A stretch of 64,000 nucleotides of DNA from Sparassis latifolia (GCA_018466975.1 CM031559.1:1426001-1490000), one strand, 5' to 3'; positions 21,891 through 37,195 are shown, counted from the stretch's first letter. The notes: generated from the sequence alone by a model not told the origin. Numbers and translations are program-made.

Positions 21891-23095
21891 TCAGTGATGA
21901 ACTGTGCACATGCCAATGTGTGAGGCGTAATATGAAGCTTGCATCCAGTGGGGCGCTGGAATGCCTAGCCTGTTCTGGACACCCTCTCGCATGAAGTATG
22001 CATAGATGAGCCTTTCGCCATCTGCTTGAGTGACGCCATGACGAATTGCCTTTCCACAGAAGGCTATGACGGTTCCAGGACTATAATCGATGGCGACACG
22101 CATGGCGGGGAAGTTCAACCACGCGCAAGTGTAGTTGCCCAACGTCGCCAACAGGTCGTAGAATGTGTATCTTGTCTTGCTATCTCGGTGGAAAGGAGTT
22201 TCCCGGTTGGCGATCACCTGGAGCGCATTGAATGGTGACGACCAGTTCAGCGCCATCTCTCGCAATTCTGGGTCTTGCTGGATCGAACCCAAGCACTGGC
22301 GTCCTGCGGCATATAGCGTTGGGTGAACAATGACCAGGATGGCGCCCAACAATGTGGAGGAGTCATGAATATCTTCAGGCTGGCGGAGGTCTCCAGCCTC
22401 CCAGACTCCATATGCTGCAAAGGCTGTCCAGATGCAAGGCAAATGGCGTGGCGAGGAGACCCACCTCTCTTACTTGTTGGAACCAACCTGGTGAGAGACA
22501 CAAGGAGCCCGCTGGGAATTGGGCACACTCCTCAGGAGGCAAGAAGTACAACGGGTTGTGTCGCCAACTGGCGGTGGTGCTGAAAGGCTTACTGGCTGCT
22601 ATTGCTGGGTGTAGGGCCCTGGTCGCTTGGAGCATCTTCGTCTGACAAATTTGTCAGATCACAGTGCAAGGCTGGGCAAGCCACTCACCTGACGGTCTGG
22701 TATCAACACTCTTGGAAGTATCCAAGCCAAGATACGTCCGTGCATGTCCACGAGGGTGGCGGGCTGGTCTATGCGTATTTCACTCTCACCAAATGGAGGA
22801 GGCCACTTCCGTTCCAGTTCTGCCTCAAGGACTTCATTCTGCCCCGTGGGCTGAATCGAAAGGCTGTCGCAATATCTATCAATGTCCCACTGCAGCCTTA
22901 CTATTACAATGGCATGATCAGTGTGATCAGACCTGTGGCAAGACTAATGACTACCAGGATTACGGATGGCCTTCACAAGAGCATCTGCAATGCCATTGCA
23001 CTCTATTAGGAGGGCGGATGGCATGGACGGAGGCACTTCTATGGATGGTGCAGAATGGGCTGCATGAGTGGCCAGATGGAGCTTTCAGCGGAACA
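21891..23095 (-). CDS. TET/JBP-type 2-oxoglutarate/Fe(II) dioxygenase
   Basis: TET/JBP enzymes oxidise the methyl group of 5-methylcytosine (or thymine in JBP) using Fe(II), 2-oxoglutarate and O2 in the nucleus. The last exon (~22,430-21,891) holds the double-stranded beta-helix core: H-R-D (22,182-22,190; H-x-D iron ligands), L-G-N-Y, Y-S-P-G-T-V-I-A-F-C-G, R-H-G-V (distal His ligand) and G-E-R-L-I-Y-A-Y-F-M-R (Arg for 2-oxoglutarate). Upstream exons read L-Q-W-D-I-D-R-Y-C-D-S-L (~22,880) to V-L-I-P-D-R-Q before a GTGAGT donor (~22,688), then P-L-Y-F-L-P-P-E-E-C. A first exon at ~23,095-22,955 is likely. The exact start and one splice phase are unresolved. All catalytic residues are present and I saw no clear nonsense codon in the core. 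It lies ~640 bp upstream of the KDZ transposase on the same strand. Confidence 0.82.
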
Positions 23096-23099
23096 TGAG

Positions 23100-23830
23100 C
23101 TTCAAGACTCCTGCTATCTGATCAGTCAGTGGCATGGGTGACAGATCGCTCATCTTGATGCTGTCTGCCAATCAATGGGACGATTACAGCATGCATCGGT
23201 TGAAGGAACGCACAGGTGTATGGCGGGCGCAGGCGGTTGGCTTGCAGATGCAGGGGAGAATGTAGGAGGGGCCACAATGGCAAAGCACAGTATGCATTCA
23301 TCTGCCTGCATGTTGCTTGCAAGCACGTCCCTTGCACATCTCACATGTTCATCATGCTGCCGAGCCAGACTTTATGCCGCCATGCCAGATCATGGGCCGG
23401 ATGGTCCGCCATGTCTGGGCCCTTCGTCACTGTCATCTTATTGGCCGAGCCTAACTCCGAGGAAGCCCTTTATCCCACAGATTGGCATGCAGATGATCGC
23501 CAGATTGCCTCCACTCAGCATTCACGAGATAGAGTTGGCATGGTGTGCTCTGTCATAGAAGCGGCATTCAACATTGCCTTTCACCAGGCATGAATGCTAG
23601 TGCATACCTACTACCACCTCCCGCCACTGTGAAAAATACACATACAATGCTTCAGCAGTCACCACACACCATGGCGATGAGGGTAATTGGTGTAAGCCCA
23701 AATGGGCCATCAGCACGTGCATGTTGAGTTGTGGGCGGCCGACGAGGAAATGGACAGAGTGCTGCCCATTGAGCTATCGACCCCCTTCACTGCCCCAACA
23801 CAAAAATCTCATCCTCGACATCGAGAAAGC
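23100..23830. promoter_or_regulatory. Shared intergenic region between divergent cargo genes
   Basis: The TET/JBP gene reads left and the next gene right, so both promoters should lie here. Short GGGCC and CGCCA words resembling the array core are frequent (for example around 23,385-23,425). No specific TATA or factor site could be assigned. Confidence 0.4.
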
Positions 23831-26800
23831 ATGCCGGCGAGATTTGTAATTTTGACGGAGCATCAGCCCATACTCTCTGAGAAGCTGCGGTCTTATGACA
23901 TGGCAGATGCCAAGGGTCGCAAGACTCTGGTTCAGAGCTTGCGCCAGAAGCTGAAGACACAGTTTGTCAACGCGTCAAATTATGATGACATCATTGTGGA
24001 AACTGTGAGCAGTATTTCATGTCTATGAGGTCCCCACTAACTCTCACCGCAGAAAATCTGAGAGTGGCTCAATAACCATGCCCGCCATGTGCAGGAGAAA
24101 GCGATGAAAAAGTGTATGCATGTTTCTGGCAAGCCCAATGCCTTCAAGGTGTGGGATGCACTGGAGAGGGACAAGGTGACTGAGGCCACGTGAGCACTCG
24201 CAGCAGAAAAGGGTTGCAATGTCTCCAAGGTGTGGAGAGTCGCACGGAGTGCTGAATGGGCAAAACTGTCCGAGGAGGAGCAGAAGGTGTATGAGGAAAA
24301 GGTGGAGAGTTGGCACAATGGCACTCTGGATGATAAGACGAAAATGAAGTGCGTACCTCCTGTCATGTAGCATAAGGCAAATCCTGACCTAAGACAGGCT
24401 GAGGGAGCAGCGAATGATGCAATATCTGAAGAAGTTTGCCAAGACTATGTGGGACACCATGGGCATTCACATGGCATTCATGCTAGCATATCCGAAGGAA
24501 GCGGGGAGTCTGAAGGTAGAGATGTGAGCGTAGACCGTCCGACTGTCACCATCTGCTAACCCCCGAGTGAAGGGTGGAGGTCAACCATGCCATCACCAAT
24601 GGAACTCCATTCGGGGCCTATCCTGGGTGGCTGCGTGCTTACCAGCCTCTAGCAAAGGTGTTCTCTGAGTGGGCCAAAGGCAAATACAGTAAGAAGACCT
24701 CAGTTGCATTGTCGCTGGCACACTGACCTGATTCCTTAGGTGTGACTGAGACTATGGTGACGGTGAAGAAGACACCTGCTGATTGCATGTGGGCCATGGA
24801 CAAGATTCGGTTGATGGCCAACAGTTTTCCTCTGCTCCCATCAGTGCCCGAAGGTATGGCAGAAGTGTCTCTCAAGGTGATGAAGGTACAAGTTTGAGAC
24901 TTCATGAATCATCACTATAGTATGACACTCCCACTGAGTGTTGAGAGACGCTGACCAGTTTACAGCATTGGTGAAGGGTGTTCGGAACTGCAAGTCGCCA
25001 TGGACAAAGCTGAACAGCATAGACGACATCAATGAGTTTATTCCAGCGGAGATGCTACCTGAGAACTTCCAGTGGATCGATCCCTCTAAGTTGACAAGTG
25101 TTCTCGTTCGTGCCCTCCTCGACCACTGGTGGGCATGCCAAGAGGAACATGGACCTGAGCAGACTATGCGATTCACCCACTACTTCGACAAGGATGGCGA
25201 AGCTGCTCTCGCCAAGTATGATCCTCTTCCACCACTTGACGGATCAGCACAGGCATTAGAAGAAGGATCCGAACACAAGGTCCAAGAAGCACTCACACCG
25301 AAGAAGGCGGGGAAGGTGAAGAAGAAGGGTAAACCTGTGCGCAAGGTCACGAGAAAGGCGGCATCGAAGGCGACAAAGGGCAAAGCTGCCCCTGGCGGAG
25401 CCAAAGGCGGTGGGCGTAAATGCAAGATGAAAGATGCATATGACTTGGAAGATGATGCCAGAAGCAGCCAAGACTCTGATCGGAGTTTGCCAGATATACC
25501 CAGCATGGCTTGTGGTGCACCTCAAGCCAGCGATGAAGATTCAGAGGATGCCAAGGTGATTGCGAGAAGCGAAGGGATCGCCACCACCAATGGACGTAAG
25601 GCTAACAATGGTGGTGCACCTCAAGCCAGCGGTAGTGGTGCCAAGGTGAAGGAGAAGCGAGATCGCCAAGACCTTCCTCTGGGTGCACTGCACAGATTTG
25701 ACATGGAGGAGACTGATGAAGCATCGAGTGAACTGAAGCCCAGTACAAAGGAGCTGAGGCTTGAGCTTCAAGGCCGAGCCCCACGTCTCACTGGCAGGAG
25801 TACTGTGGGGAGTACTGTGCCCCACCTCGTCAAAAGGAGAGACGTGTTTCTCGCCACCCTTTCTGTCGAACTGCGATACCAGGATATGCTGAAGCAAGTC
25901 AAGATTACGACTGTGGTGAGCTCCTCTCGTGGGGATTCATAGCCACCATTGATCATCCGTCATATAGCCCCAAGTGTATCGTTTCGCCAGGTATGATCCA
26001 ATTCCCTGGAGCGAATGGTCATATAGCCAGCGCTACCTCCCGCCTTCATTCCATGCGGTGGACAACTTTGACATCATCGAGAACTGGTTGGGCAACAAAC
26101 CATGGCTCACAAAATATCGGTTCTTACATCCACAGGGCGTACAACAATCTGCACTCGTGATTGGTATGGCACTGAGGGACCTCACACGATCTCAGTTTAT
26201 TGAGGAGGGCGAACTGATGAACCTTCCCGACTATGTGGTGAACTCGGCGATCTTATTTGATGCAGTAGAGCAGCTGCTTCGCTGTTGCGAGATCATTACC
26301 TTGGACATGGTGGAAGGGAACATCATCCATGCCATGGTGAAGCCAGTGAGCAAGCCTGCCATACCTGGTGCCCCACAAGGTGGCGATGGCCTTGGGGGCC
26401 AGGAGGAGCAGGAAGATGATGCCTCTGCAAGAACTCACGATGGCGCTGCTACCACTGCCAAAGTTCACAAGGCTCACCAGCCTGCCCCATGGCTGACAAC
26501 CCAATCATTCCAAGTGGAGGAGATGAAGGGCCGCGCCAGGAGACCGGTGGTGGGGCCTCTGATGATGGCGAAGAGGACAATGCGCATGCATCCGTACCTA
26601 GCAGTGGTGCTGAACGACCGCCACTGCCTCCGTTTATACCCAAGACGAAGAAGGCGGCAGCCACGGAAGGCCATCCGTCAGGTCAAGCCAAAGCGCTCCA
26701 GGGAAGGTCGATCACCGATGCCCTTCAGAGTAATATCCCTGGCAGGATCACTCGCAGTCAGCGTCAAGCGATGGATGAGTCGCCCGCCAAGAATACCTGC

Positions 26801-26968
26801 AGTCAGCATCCACTAGGAGCTGTTAAAGATTTGAAGAAGCTTCCTGATCCAAAGCGGAAACGTCAACCAGCACGTCCTGAGCCCGATGGCGAAGACAGCT
26901 CTGGCGAAGACAATTCGCCACTTGCTTGGAGTGGGCCAATGCTAACGCATGGCAAGGACGATTCCTGA
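23831..26968 (+). pseudogene. KDZ-associated accessory protein with HMG-like segment
   Basis: The start M-P-A-R-F-V-I-L-T is followed by Y-D-M-A-D-A-K-G-R-K-T-L. At least six exons are separated by ~48-60-nt GT-AG introns (24,005-24,052; ~24,350-24,398; ~24,524-24,573; ~24,689-24,739; ~24,889-24,948; ~25,916-25,975). An Arg/Lys-rich helical segment (W-R-V-A-R-S-A-E-W-A-K-L-S-E-E-E-Q-K) looks like an HMG box, and the long tail is Lys-rich, acidic and low in complexity (K-V-T-R-K-A-A-S-K). A DNA-binding accessory role for the element is inferred. TGA codons at 24,059-24,061 (K-I-*-E-W) and 24,191-24,193 (E-A-T-*-A-L) fit lost CGA codons. The frame changes near 26,480, by an unseen intron or an indel. 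Confidence 0.6.
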
Positions 26969-28540
26969 TTTTAATATCTATTAGGCCTACACTTCTGATA
27001 CATGTGTTTAGTCTTTTTTACACTCATCATTCAAAAGTATTACAGTTGTATATTTTTATAATTAAACATTCATTTTGCTACATTATAATCTAATACAGTC
27101 ATGCTTTAACATATACTACAACAGAACTAATCTTTGATCTACACTTTGTCAGCGCTGTTGAATCCATACTTTCTATTTGTCCCTCTAGTATACAAGTCTG
27201 CCCAGTTGTAACCCCATCATTAAACCAGACACTTCCAGTTTTTGTAATGATATCTAAGATGTAGACCTGAGTATTATTAAAATCTATGCATAAAATAGTG
27301 CAGATACTCTTTTAAATTAAGGAAGCCTGAGTAAAACTGGCTGAGATATCTCAGTTTTAGATTAGAATGCTCAGCCTAAAGTGTAGAAAAATTGTAAAAA
27401 TGCCAGTTAAATTGTAGAATCACCCTATAATGCACCTAAACATCCTACATTTGTTTTTCCCGGAAGAAACAAGCAGAAGTGAGAGAAAACAGAGAAAATG
27501 GATTATAGCACTGCAGGAAGTAATGCTGATGTTCTGACAGTAACACCATCAGATTTGGCTCAAAAATCCGGTCAGAATGCCTACCGGGTTTATCAAAATC
27601 CGAGTAGAATTGAGTGAGCTACAAGCCCTGCAAGTTTGGCTGAAAGTGTGGGAACCAGCTGCTAGAGACTTGCCTAAATTGGTTAAGGTTTTGAGTGGAC
27701 AACGAAAAAAGTGTCGATGTGATCCAAAAAATCGAGCGCATCGACACTTTTTTCGTTCTCAGCGCTCTGGTGGCTGAATAATTACTACATGCAGCAAATT
27801 GTTCAAAGTCAGCACTTCTGTTTAAAGAGCCATTCACCAGGTATACCTGGGACCACTATAGAGCTTGGCTTCAAGGTTATTAGCTTCATTAGTAACTGTT
27901 GTAGGGCAGCTTTTAAGCACTACAAGCTCGGACTTTTGGTATAAGTACAGGTTATGACAACAATGGTAACAGGTCTTGCAAGTCTGAGCTATTGTAAGGT
28001 CTCTACAAACCCATACTAGGTGGCATTTCAGACTATTGTAAGGCCTAGATGACATATCTGAACATTATGAGGCTCTTACAAACTGATACTAGAGGGTGTA
28101 CTAGAATTCAATAAACAGTATAATAAGGCATTGTAGGAGGCTTACTAAACATTACTATACAACATGCTAGGAGCCAATATATGACTTTGTAGGCTACTGT
28201 AAGGCCCTTACCAACTGATACTAGGTGGTATACTAGACTATTGTAAGCATCATATAAACTGACACTAGGTGACATATCTAACTATTGTAGTGTAATAGAC
28301 TATTGTTGACATCAGATGACATGTTCAGACTATTGTAAGCTCATTACAAACTGATACTAAAGAGTATATTAGGCCCCAGTGTAATAGACTATTGTTGACT
28401 TGCTGAATGCTACTAGACAATATACTAAGAGTCAGTAGGTGACTTTGTAGACTGTTATCAATGTATAGTGGGACATTGTAGGACACTTACTACACATTAT
28501 CAGATGGCATACTAGGAGTTAGTAGATAATATAATAACAA
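26969..28540. other. AT-rich gene-poor stretch
   Basis: No convincing gene. Short motifs such as ACTATTGTAAG and AACTGATACTAG recur irregularly between 28,000 and 28,400. A small plus-strand coding remnant may lie at 27,500-27,700 (S-E-L-Q-A-L-Q-V-W-L-K-V-W-E-P), interrupted by a hairpin at 27,701. Confidence 0.5.
27701..27757. repeat. Perfect 19-bp inverted repeat (hairpin)
   Basis: AACGAAAAAAGTGTCGATG at 27,701-27,719 is matched exactly by its reverse complement at 27,739-27,757 around a 19-nt loop. It is not followed by a T-tract that would make it a polymerase III terminator, and it is not part of an identified element. Confidence 0.95.
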
Positions 28541-28845
28541 TTTATTGTATACATTTTTTGCAGTAATCCTTGTAGGCACATTAGTAACAGTTTCTAGCAT
28601 CATTTTTTGTAGTGATTCTTATAGGTACATTTGTAACAGCCTCTAGTGTCATTTTTTGTAGTGATTCTTATAGGCACGTTGGTAACATTTTTTGTAGTGA
28701 TTCTTATAAATACATTTGTAACAGTTTCTAGGGTCATTTTTTGTAGTGATTCTTATAAACACGTTTATAACATTTTCTAGTGTCATTTTTTGTAGTGGTT
28801 CTTGTACGCACATTGGTAACATCTTATATAGTGATTCTTATAAAC
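28540..28845. repeat. ~50-bp minisatellite, left part
   Basis: Units of CATTTTTTGTAGTGATTCTT followed by ATAGGCACATTTGTAACAG and a variable tail, with some shortened units. The array resumes at 36,838 after the gypsy 3 insertion. Confidence 0.9.
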
Positions 28846-29486
28846 TGTTACGCGGCAGCCAAACACGAGCGTCAAGTCGAGTCGTCACGAGACAAGGTCT
28901 TAGTCTAAGACACAAGTCCGTTCAAGAGACACTTCTGGCGATGTCCTCGCACTGAAGGTCGATCAGAGTTCGTTCTTATGACTCGCAGTAGCTGTCTGCT
29001 ACCAACGGTCGATCTCAGTCAAAGGCAAGTGAAAAGCTGGTTTAATGGTAACCAGGTCGAGATGGAGATTCAGCTCGACAAGGTCGTCTACTTATACAAA
29101 AGGTATCCGCAGTACTACGCAGTAATGCGAGATCGTTCATTGGCTAGATAAGGTGAAACGATATCTGGGCAAGGTAACAGCGAGGAAGTAATATGTATGA
29201 GAAAGCTGAGTAAGATCATGAGAGATAATCAGTACTAATGGGGATAACGAGTCATGTATCAGAACGAGGTAAAGATGAGGCGTACATGCACGTCTTGCAT
29301 GCGCGATAAGAAGAAGGTCCGGAGTTGGATCTGGTGTAACCCTAGACTAGGGGTTCTGGACATCTGGGTAAAGAATCGGAGGTTGCACTCCGATGAGTCA
29401 CGTGTTGGATCACGTGGTTTGGTAACGTAAAGGGAACAAGGAAAAGGAAAAGAAAAGATGCGCCACAAGTGAGGAGCGTTGTAACA
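28846..29486 (-). repeat. 3' LTR of gypsy 3
   Basis: 641 bp, TG...CA ends, flanked on the left by TAAAC. Confidence 0.95.
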
Positions 29487-29533
29487 TCAGCTCCCGTCTA
29501 ACGTTTCTTGTCCCACAAGAAATATTGTGATTT

Positions 29534-30277
29534 TCATCGTCGTCGGGGGCAGTCGCGGACATAATGATCTCCTCCGCATCTGTAGCATGTCCGCCGGTTG
29601 GTTCGTGATCCTTGTTCGGGGATATGTCCATCCCTGTAGGGATGACTGCGACGTGAAGAAGTGGATGCGGTCGAGAAAGATGGTTGCGATAATGGAGATC
29701 GTCCACTGGGTACGTGCGAACGAGGAGGGCGAGGTCGAACAGGAATTGGTTCTGGCGACGAACGAGGAGTGGATGCGGGTATTCCATTAGTGGTGTATCC
29801 GAGGATGTGTCCGATGTCTTCGTCCCCATGCTCCCTCCAAATCTCCTGTGCTGTACGAGTGACCGTACTGCGCATCAACGACCAGACTTGGTCAACTCTG
29901 GTTCGGGCTCTACTCGTCCTTTCCTCTGCTGCGATGAGCTCTTGTCTGGCTGTCTGCATCCACTCAACCATTTCTAACGCTCGTTGCATGGAAACCACCG
30001 CTTGTCGATCTTGCGGGCGATTTCGTAAGGCGACAAGGATATCTGTGAAGTCGACAGGGACACGGATAGCCGAGATCAGACGTGTGGCAAATTCTTGTTC
30101 ATCCGATGCGTGACTGAGTTTGATAGATGGTGAGGGCGATGAGGCGCGGATAAAGGGTGTCTGTGCTCGAGAGGGTACTCCATTGACAAGCGTAGGCGAT
30201 GCGGGTACGCTCATGATTGTGGAGGCGACTTCAGCGAGTATATTGTGAACAAGGTTGTCTATAGCGGAAGTGAGCAT
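29534..30277 (-). CDS. Extra CCHC zinc-knuckle ORF downstream of pol (247 aa)
   Basis: An uninterrupted ORF, unlike gag and pol of the same element. The N-terminal half is helical (F-A-T-R-L-I-S-A-I-R; Q-R-A-L-E-M-V-E-W-M-Q), the middle Pro/Ser-rich, and the C-terminus has a perfect zinc knuckle C-Y-R-C-G-G-D-H-Y-V-R-D-C followed by Arg-rich residues. This is a nucleic-acid-binding signature usually seen at the end of Gag, but here it is encoded after pol, 48 nt from the 3' LTR. It may be a nucleocapsid-like accessory that could compensate for the damaged Gag knuckle; that role is speculation. Confidence 0.6.
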   Translation of the reverse strand: MLTSAIDNLVHNILAEVASTIMSVPASPTLVNGVPSRAQTPFIRASSPSPSIKLSHASDEQEFATRLISAIRVPVDFTDILVALRNRPQDRQAVVSMQRALEMVEWMQTARQELIAAEERTSRARTRVDQVWSLMRSTVTRTAQEIWREHGDEDIGHILGYTTNGIPASTPRSSPEPIPVRPRPPRSHVPSGRSPLSQPSFSTASTSSRRSHPYRDGHIPEQGSRTNRRTCYRCGGDHYVRDCPRRR

Positions 30278-30304
30278 TGATGATATGTCGTCTTCTCCTC
30301 CTTT

Positions 30305-30517
30305 TTATACCTTTCGGTCGTTAAGGGGATCGCGGTTATCTGTGATGTGAAATAGAATGTCGTGGATCCAGGTAATAATCAAATAGATGAAAATCCATTG
30401 GACGATAAAGAGTATTCCCACAGAGATAAGAGCTGCCTGATCAGTTCCAGGCATCGTTCTGATCACCCCAGCCGTTAGCGTGTGGGCTGTCTCGTGTGAA
30501 GAGTGTGTGTTCGACAA
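30305..30517 (-). CDS. Second small membrane-protein-like ORF (70 aa)
   Basis: A soluble N-terminus (M-S-N-T-H-S-S-H-E-T) precedes a 25-residue hydrophobic stretch (A-L-I-S-V-G-I-L-F-I-V-Q-W-I-F-I) and a charged C-terminus. It overlaps the 58-aa ORF upstream and ends 28 nt before the start of the 247-aa ORF. It lies inside gypsy 3 between pol and the 3' LTR. No homology recognised. Confidence 0.4.
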   Translation of the reverse strand: MSNTHSSHETAHTLTAGVIRTMPGTDQAALISVGILFIVQWIFIYLIITWIHDILFHITDNRDPLNDRKV

Positions 30518-30617
30518 GTCGTCTGATAAGGATTCGGTGGACGATCCAAAGAAAAGTGAGGGTTGTGCAGTGGAGGACGATTAGGAAGATGATGAGGAAA
30601 ACCGTCGTGGTAGTCAT
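30441..30617 (-). CDS. Small membrane-protein-like ORF downstream of pol (58 aa)
   Basis: M-T-T-T-T-V-F-L-I-I-F-L-I-V-L is followed by F-L-W-I-V-H-R-I-L, then a polar tail; one hydrophobic helix is predicted by eye. It starts 57 nt after the pol stop and overlaps the next small ORF by 77 nt in another frame, a compact virus-like arrangement in the position where env lies in some retroelements. No sequence relationship to any envelope protein was seen. Function unknown. Confidence 0.4.
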   Translation of the reverse strand: MTTTTVFLIIFLIVLHCTTLTFLWIVHRILIRRLVEHTLFTRDSPHANGWGDQNDAWN

Positions 30618-30673
30618 TCCGGGTTTCTTCTCCTCTACTGGATTCCCCTGGTCCTTTTATATGCATTGAGGAT

Positions 30674-34429
<3,756 letters not shown>

Positions 34430-34550
34430 CTAGTGTTACAAATAACGAGGGGAGATACGGTAAGATGCGACGGTCCATGCATTACTAGTGGCCGTCGTCT
34501 CAAAAACCCAATTGGGTTCGTTCTTCATCAGTCATGTCGTTGAAGACGTT

Positions 34551-35834
34551 TCACACATAGGCGATCTGTTTCTCTCTGGTTTCTTCCTTCGACGTCTCCT
34601 TCTTCTGTGCGAGGTCTTCTCGCATCTTCTTGATCCATGTGATCGTGTCTGTGTCCAACCCGGGCTGTATCGTTCTAGCATGGGTGAAACTTCCAGACTG
34701 GGGGTGGAATTGTCTGTCGTTGGCTATATGGCCCTTCTTTCCGCATAGGAAACATAATCCTTCTTTCATTCTCTTCTGTCGCTCGTCCGGGGATAAGCGC
34801 GAGATATTGACACAGTCAACATTCATCGCATTTGGATCCTTTGCAGAAGCCGAGTAGTAGGGATGATGGACAGGTCGGCCTTTTCCTCGTGTTATCGTAG
34901 TGGCTCCTCGCTTGAAGATCTGAGCAGATCTCCATTGGTTGTCAAATCTGCGAGGCGTATTCGTACCACTTGTCAAGTGTCTTGGGCATGCTTTCCATCC
35001 CATATATCCTTTGTCGGAGTGGGTCGTTAAGCCCCCACTTGAAATACTCGATATTTCCGGCATCTTCTAGTTTCGCCTTGGATTCAAGCGATCGGAATTC
35101 GGCAATGTAGTCGTCCGCAGTACGAGTTCCTTGCTTGATGTTACGCAGCAAGGTACGAGCGGTTTCTTCAATATTTTCATCGCCAAATGCTTTGTTCACA
35201 CTCACAATGAAGTCTCTCCAACTCCCATAAGAAAGGAAGTTGTCATTGGTGAGTTCCGTTTCTATGAAGCTCTGTGCCCATGATCCTGCTGTTCCTCCTT
35301 GCATGTGCGATAGCACGAATGCGATCTTCTGATTGTCCTCCTGGTAGACATGACTATTTCCGGCCATGTAATTCTTGCATTGGTTTATAAATTCCCTAAG
35401 CTTCGAATGGTCTGAACCGTTGAAGATCTCGGGTTTTCTAAAACCAAGTTCCTTCTGGCTAACATGGTGACGTCCTTCATCCATGGTAACTGTAGCCATC
35501 GGTGGTATGTAATCGGGTACGATTGGTGCAAGAGTCGGTTGAGGTATGGGATCCTGGACAGGGAGGTTCCAAGGGGCGTCTGGTCTTTCTCCTGGATAAG
35601 AGATAGGTATGCCACTTCTGCGATGTGTGATAGTACGAGCCCTCCAACGTTATGGGGTAGGCCTGCTTCGTAGTCACCACTTGGGTGATCAATGTGTTGA
35701 TCTGGTCTGATGAGTAAAGGTTGTCCGTTTAAAACATGTACGTTCCTCTGTGCATCCCACTCTGTGTGAGATGGGAGGAGATCGATGTATTGCTTGGGAA
35801 GAGCAGTCGGGTTGATAAAGTTCAAATCCAGCAT
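34551..35834 (-). pseudogene. Gag of gypsy 3
   Basis: The frame from 35,834 (M-L-D-L-N-F-I-N-P) changes register near 35,500, where a capsid domain starts ([32 protein letters not shown]). This is the retrotransposon Gag fold region. A one-base insertion near 34,970 (A-S-Q-I-stop) shifts into the zinc-knuckle frame. There the CCHC motif reads [14 protein letters not shown]: the last Cys is replaced by Arg, so zinc binding is probably lost. Gag would form the particle that packages the RNA. Confidence 0.8.
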
Positions 35835-36196
35835 GGATAAATTCTCCTGTGTGACCTACATCTACACGTAGACTGCACACCGTCCTTAACTAAGTGGGTT
35901 CGTTCGTCGTCGGCTAACAAGCCCGTAGAGTGTCTTCTGCCTTCAAACTGATACACCTATTTGCTGATTGCTTGAGTGATTACCTCAGCCTCCTCGGCCT
36001 ATTGGTCTCTCGGACAGACCCCTCTCCGAAGATGAGTGATCAGTCTATCCCTTCAGCTACCTCGATTACAGAGTAATTTCAAACGGTGCTTTAGCAATCG
36101 AATCGGGTGTATCGTTCAGTCTTCAAGGTTCGGTCCGGTCGGTAGTTCGTTGTTAGACTTTAGGAAGTCACAGAGAGTAATAAGATCTCGACCTAA

Positions 36197-36837
36197 TGTT
36201 ACGCGACAGCGAAACACGAGCGTCAAGTCGAGTCGTCACGAGACAAGGTCTTAGTCTAAGACACAAGTCCGTTCAAGAGACACTTCTGGCGATGTCCTCG
36301 CACTGAAGGTCGATCAGAGTTCGTTCTTATGACTCACAGTAGCTGTCTGCTACCAACGGTCGATCTCAGTCAAAGGCAAGTGAAAAGCTGGTTTAATGGT
36401 AACCAGGTCGAGATGGAGATCCAGCTCGACAAGGTCGTCTACTTATACAAAAGGTATCCGCAGTACTACGCAGTAATGCGAGATCGTTCATTGGCTAGAT
36501 AAGGTGAAACGATATCTGGGCAAGGTAACAGCGAGGAAGTAATATGTATGAGAAAGCTGAGTAAGATCGTGAGAGATAATCAGTACTAATGGGGATAACG
36601 AGTCGTGTATCAGAACGAGGTAAAGATGAGGCGTACATGCACATCTTGTATGCGCGATAAGAAGAAGGTCCGGAGTTGGATCTGGTGTAACCCTAGACTA
36701 GGGGTTCTGGACATCTGGGTAAAGAATCGGAGGTTGCACTCCGATGAGTCACGTGTTGGATCACGTGGTCTGGTAACGTAAAGGGAACAAGGAAAAGGAA
36801 AAGAAAAGATGCGCCACAAGTGAGGAGCGTTGTAACA
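36197..36837 (-). repeat. 5' LTR of gypsy 3
   Basis: 641 bp, matches 28,846-29,486 at all but about nine positions, flanked on the right by TAAAC. Confidence 0.95.
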
Positions 36838-37195
36838 TAAACACATCTGTAACAGTTTTCAGCGTCATTTTTTGTAATGATTCTTATAAATACATTTGTA
36901 ACAGTTTCTAGGGTCATTTTTTGTAGTGATTCTTATAAACACATTTGTAATAGCTTCTAGTGTCATTTTTTGTAGTGGTTCTTATAGGCACATTTGTAAC
37001 ACTTTCTAGGGTCATTTTTTGTAGTGGTTCTTATAGGCACATTGGTAACATTTTTTGTAGTGATTCTTACAAACATATTTGTAACAGTTTCTAGTGTCAT
37101 TTTTTGTAGTGATTTTTATAGGCATGTTGGTAACCTTTTTTGTAGTGATTCGTATAGGCATGTTGGTAACATTTTTCAGTGTCATTTTTTGAAGT
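36838..37195. repeat. ~50-bp minisatellite, right part
   Basis: Same unit as at 28,540-28,845, continuing directly from the TAAAC target-site duplication. Confidence 0.9.

Noticed and set aside
22602..23098. Plus-strand ORFs of ~135-145 codons
   Set aside because: Antisense to TET/JBP exons that read L-Q-W-D-I-D-R-Y-C-D on the minus strand with proper splice donors.
30441..30617. Calling the 58-aa ORF an envelope gene
   Set aside because: It is in the env position and hydrophobic, but there is no signal, fusion or glycoprotein-like feature; left as unknown.
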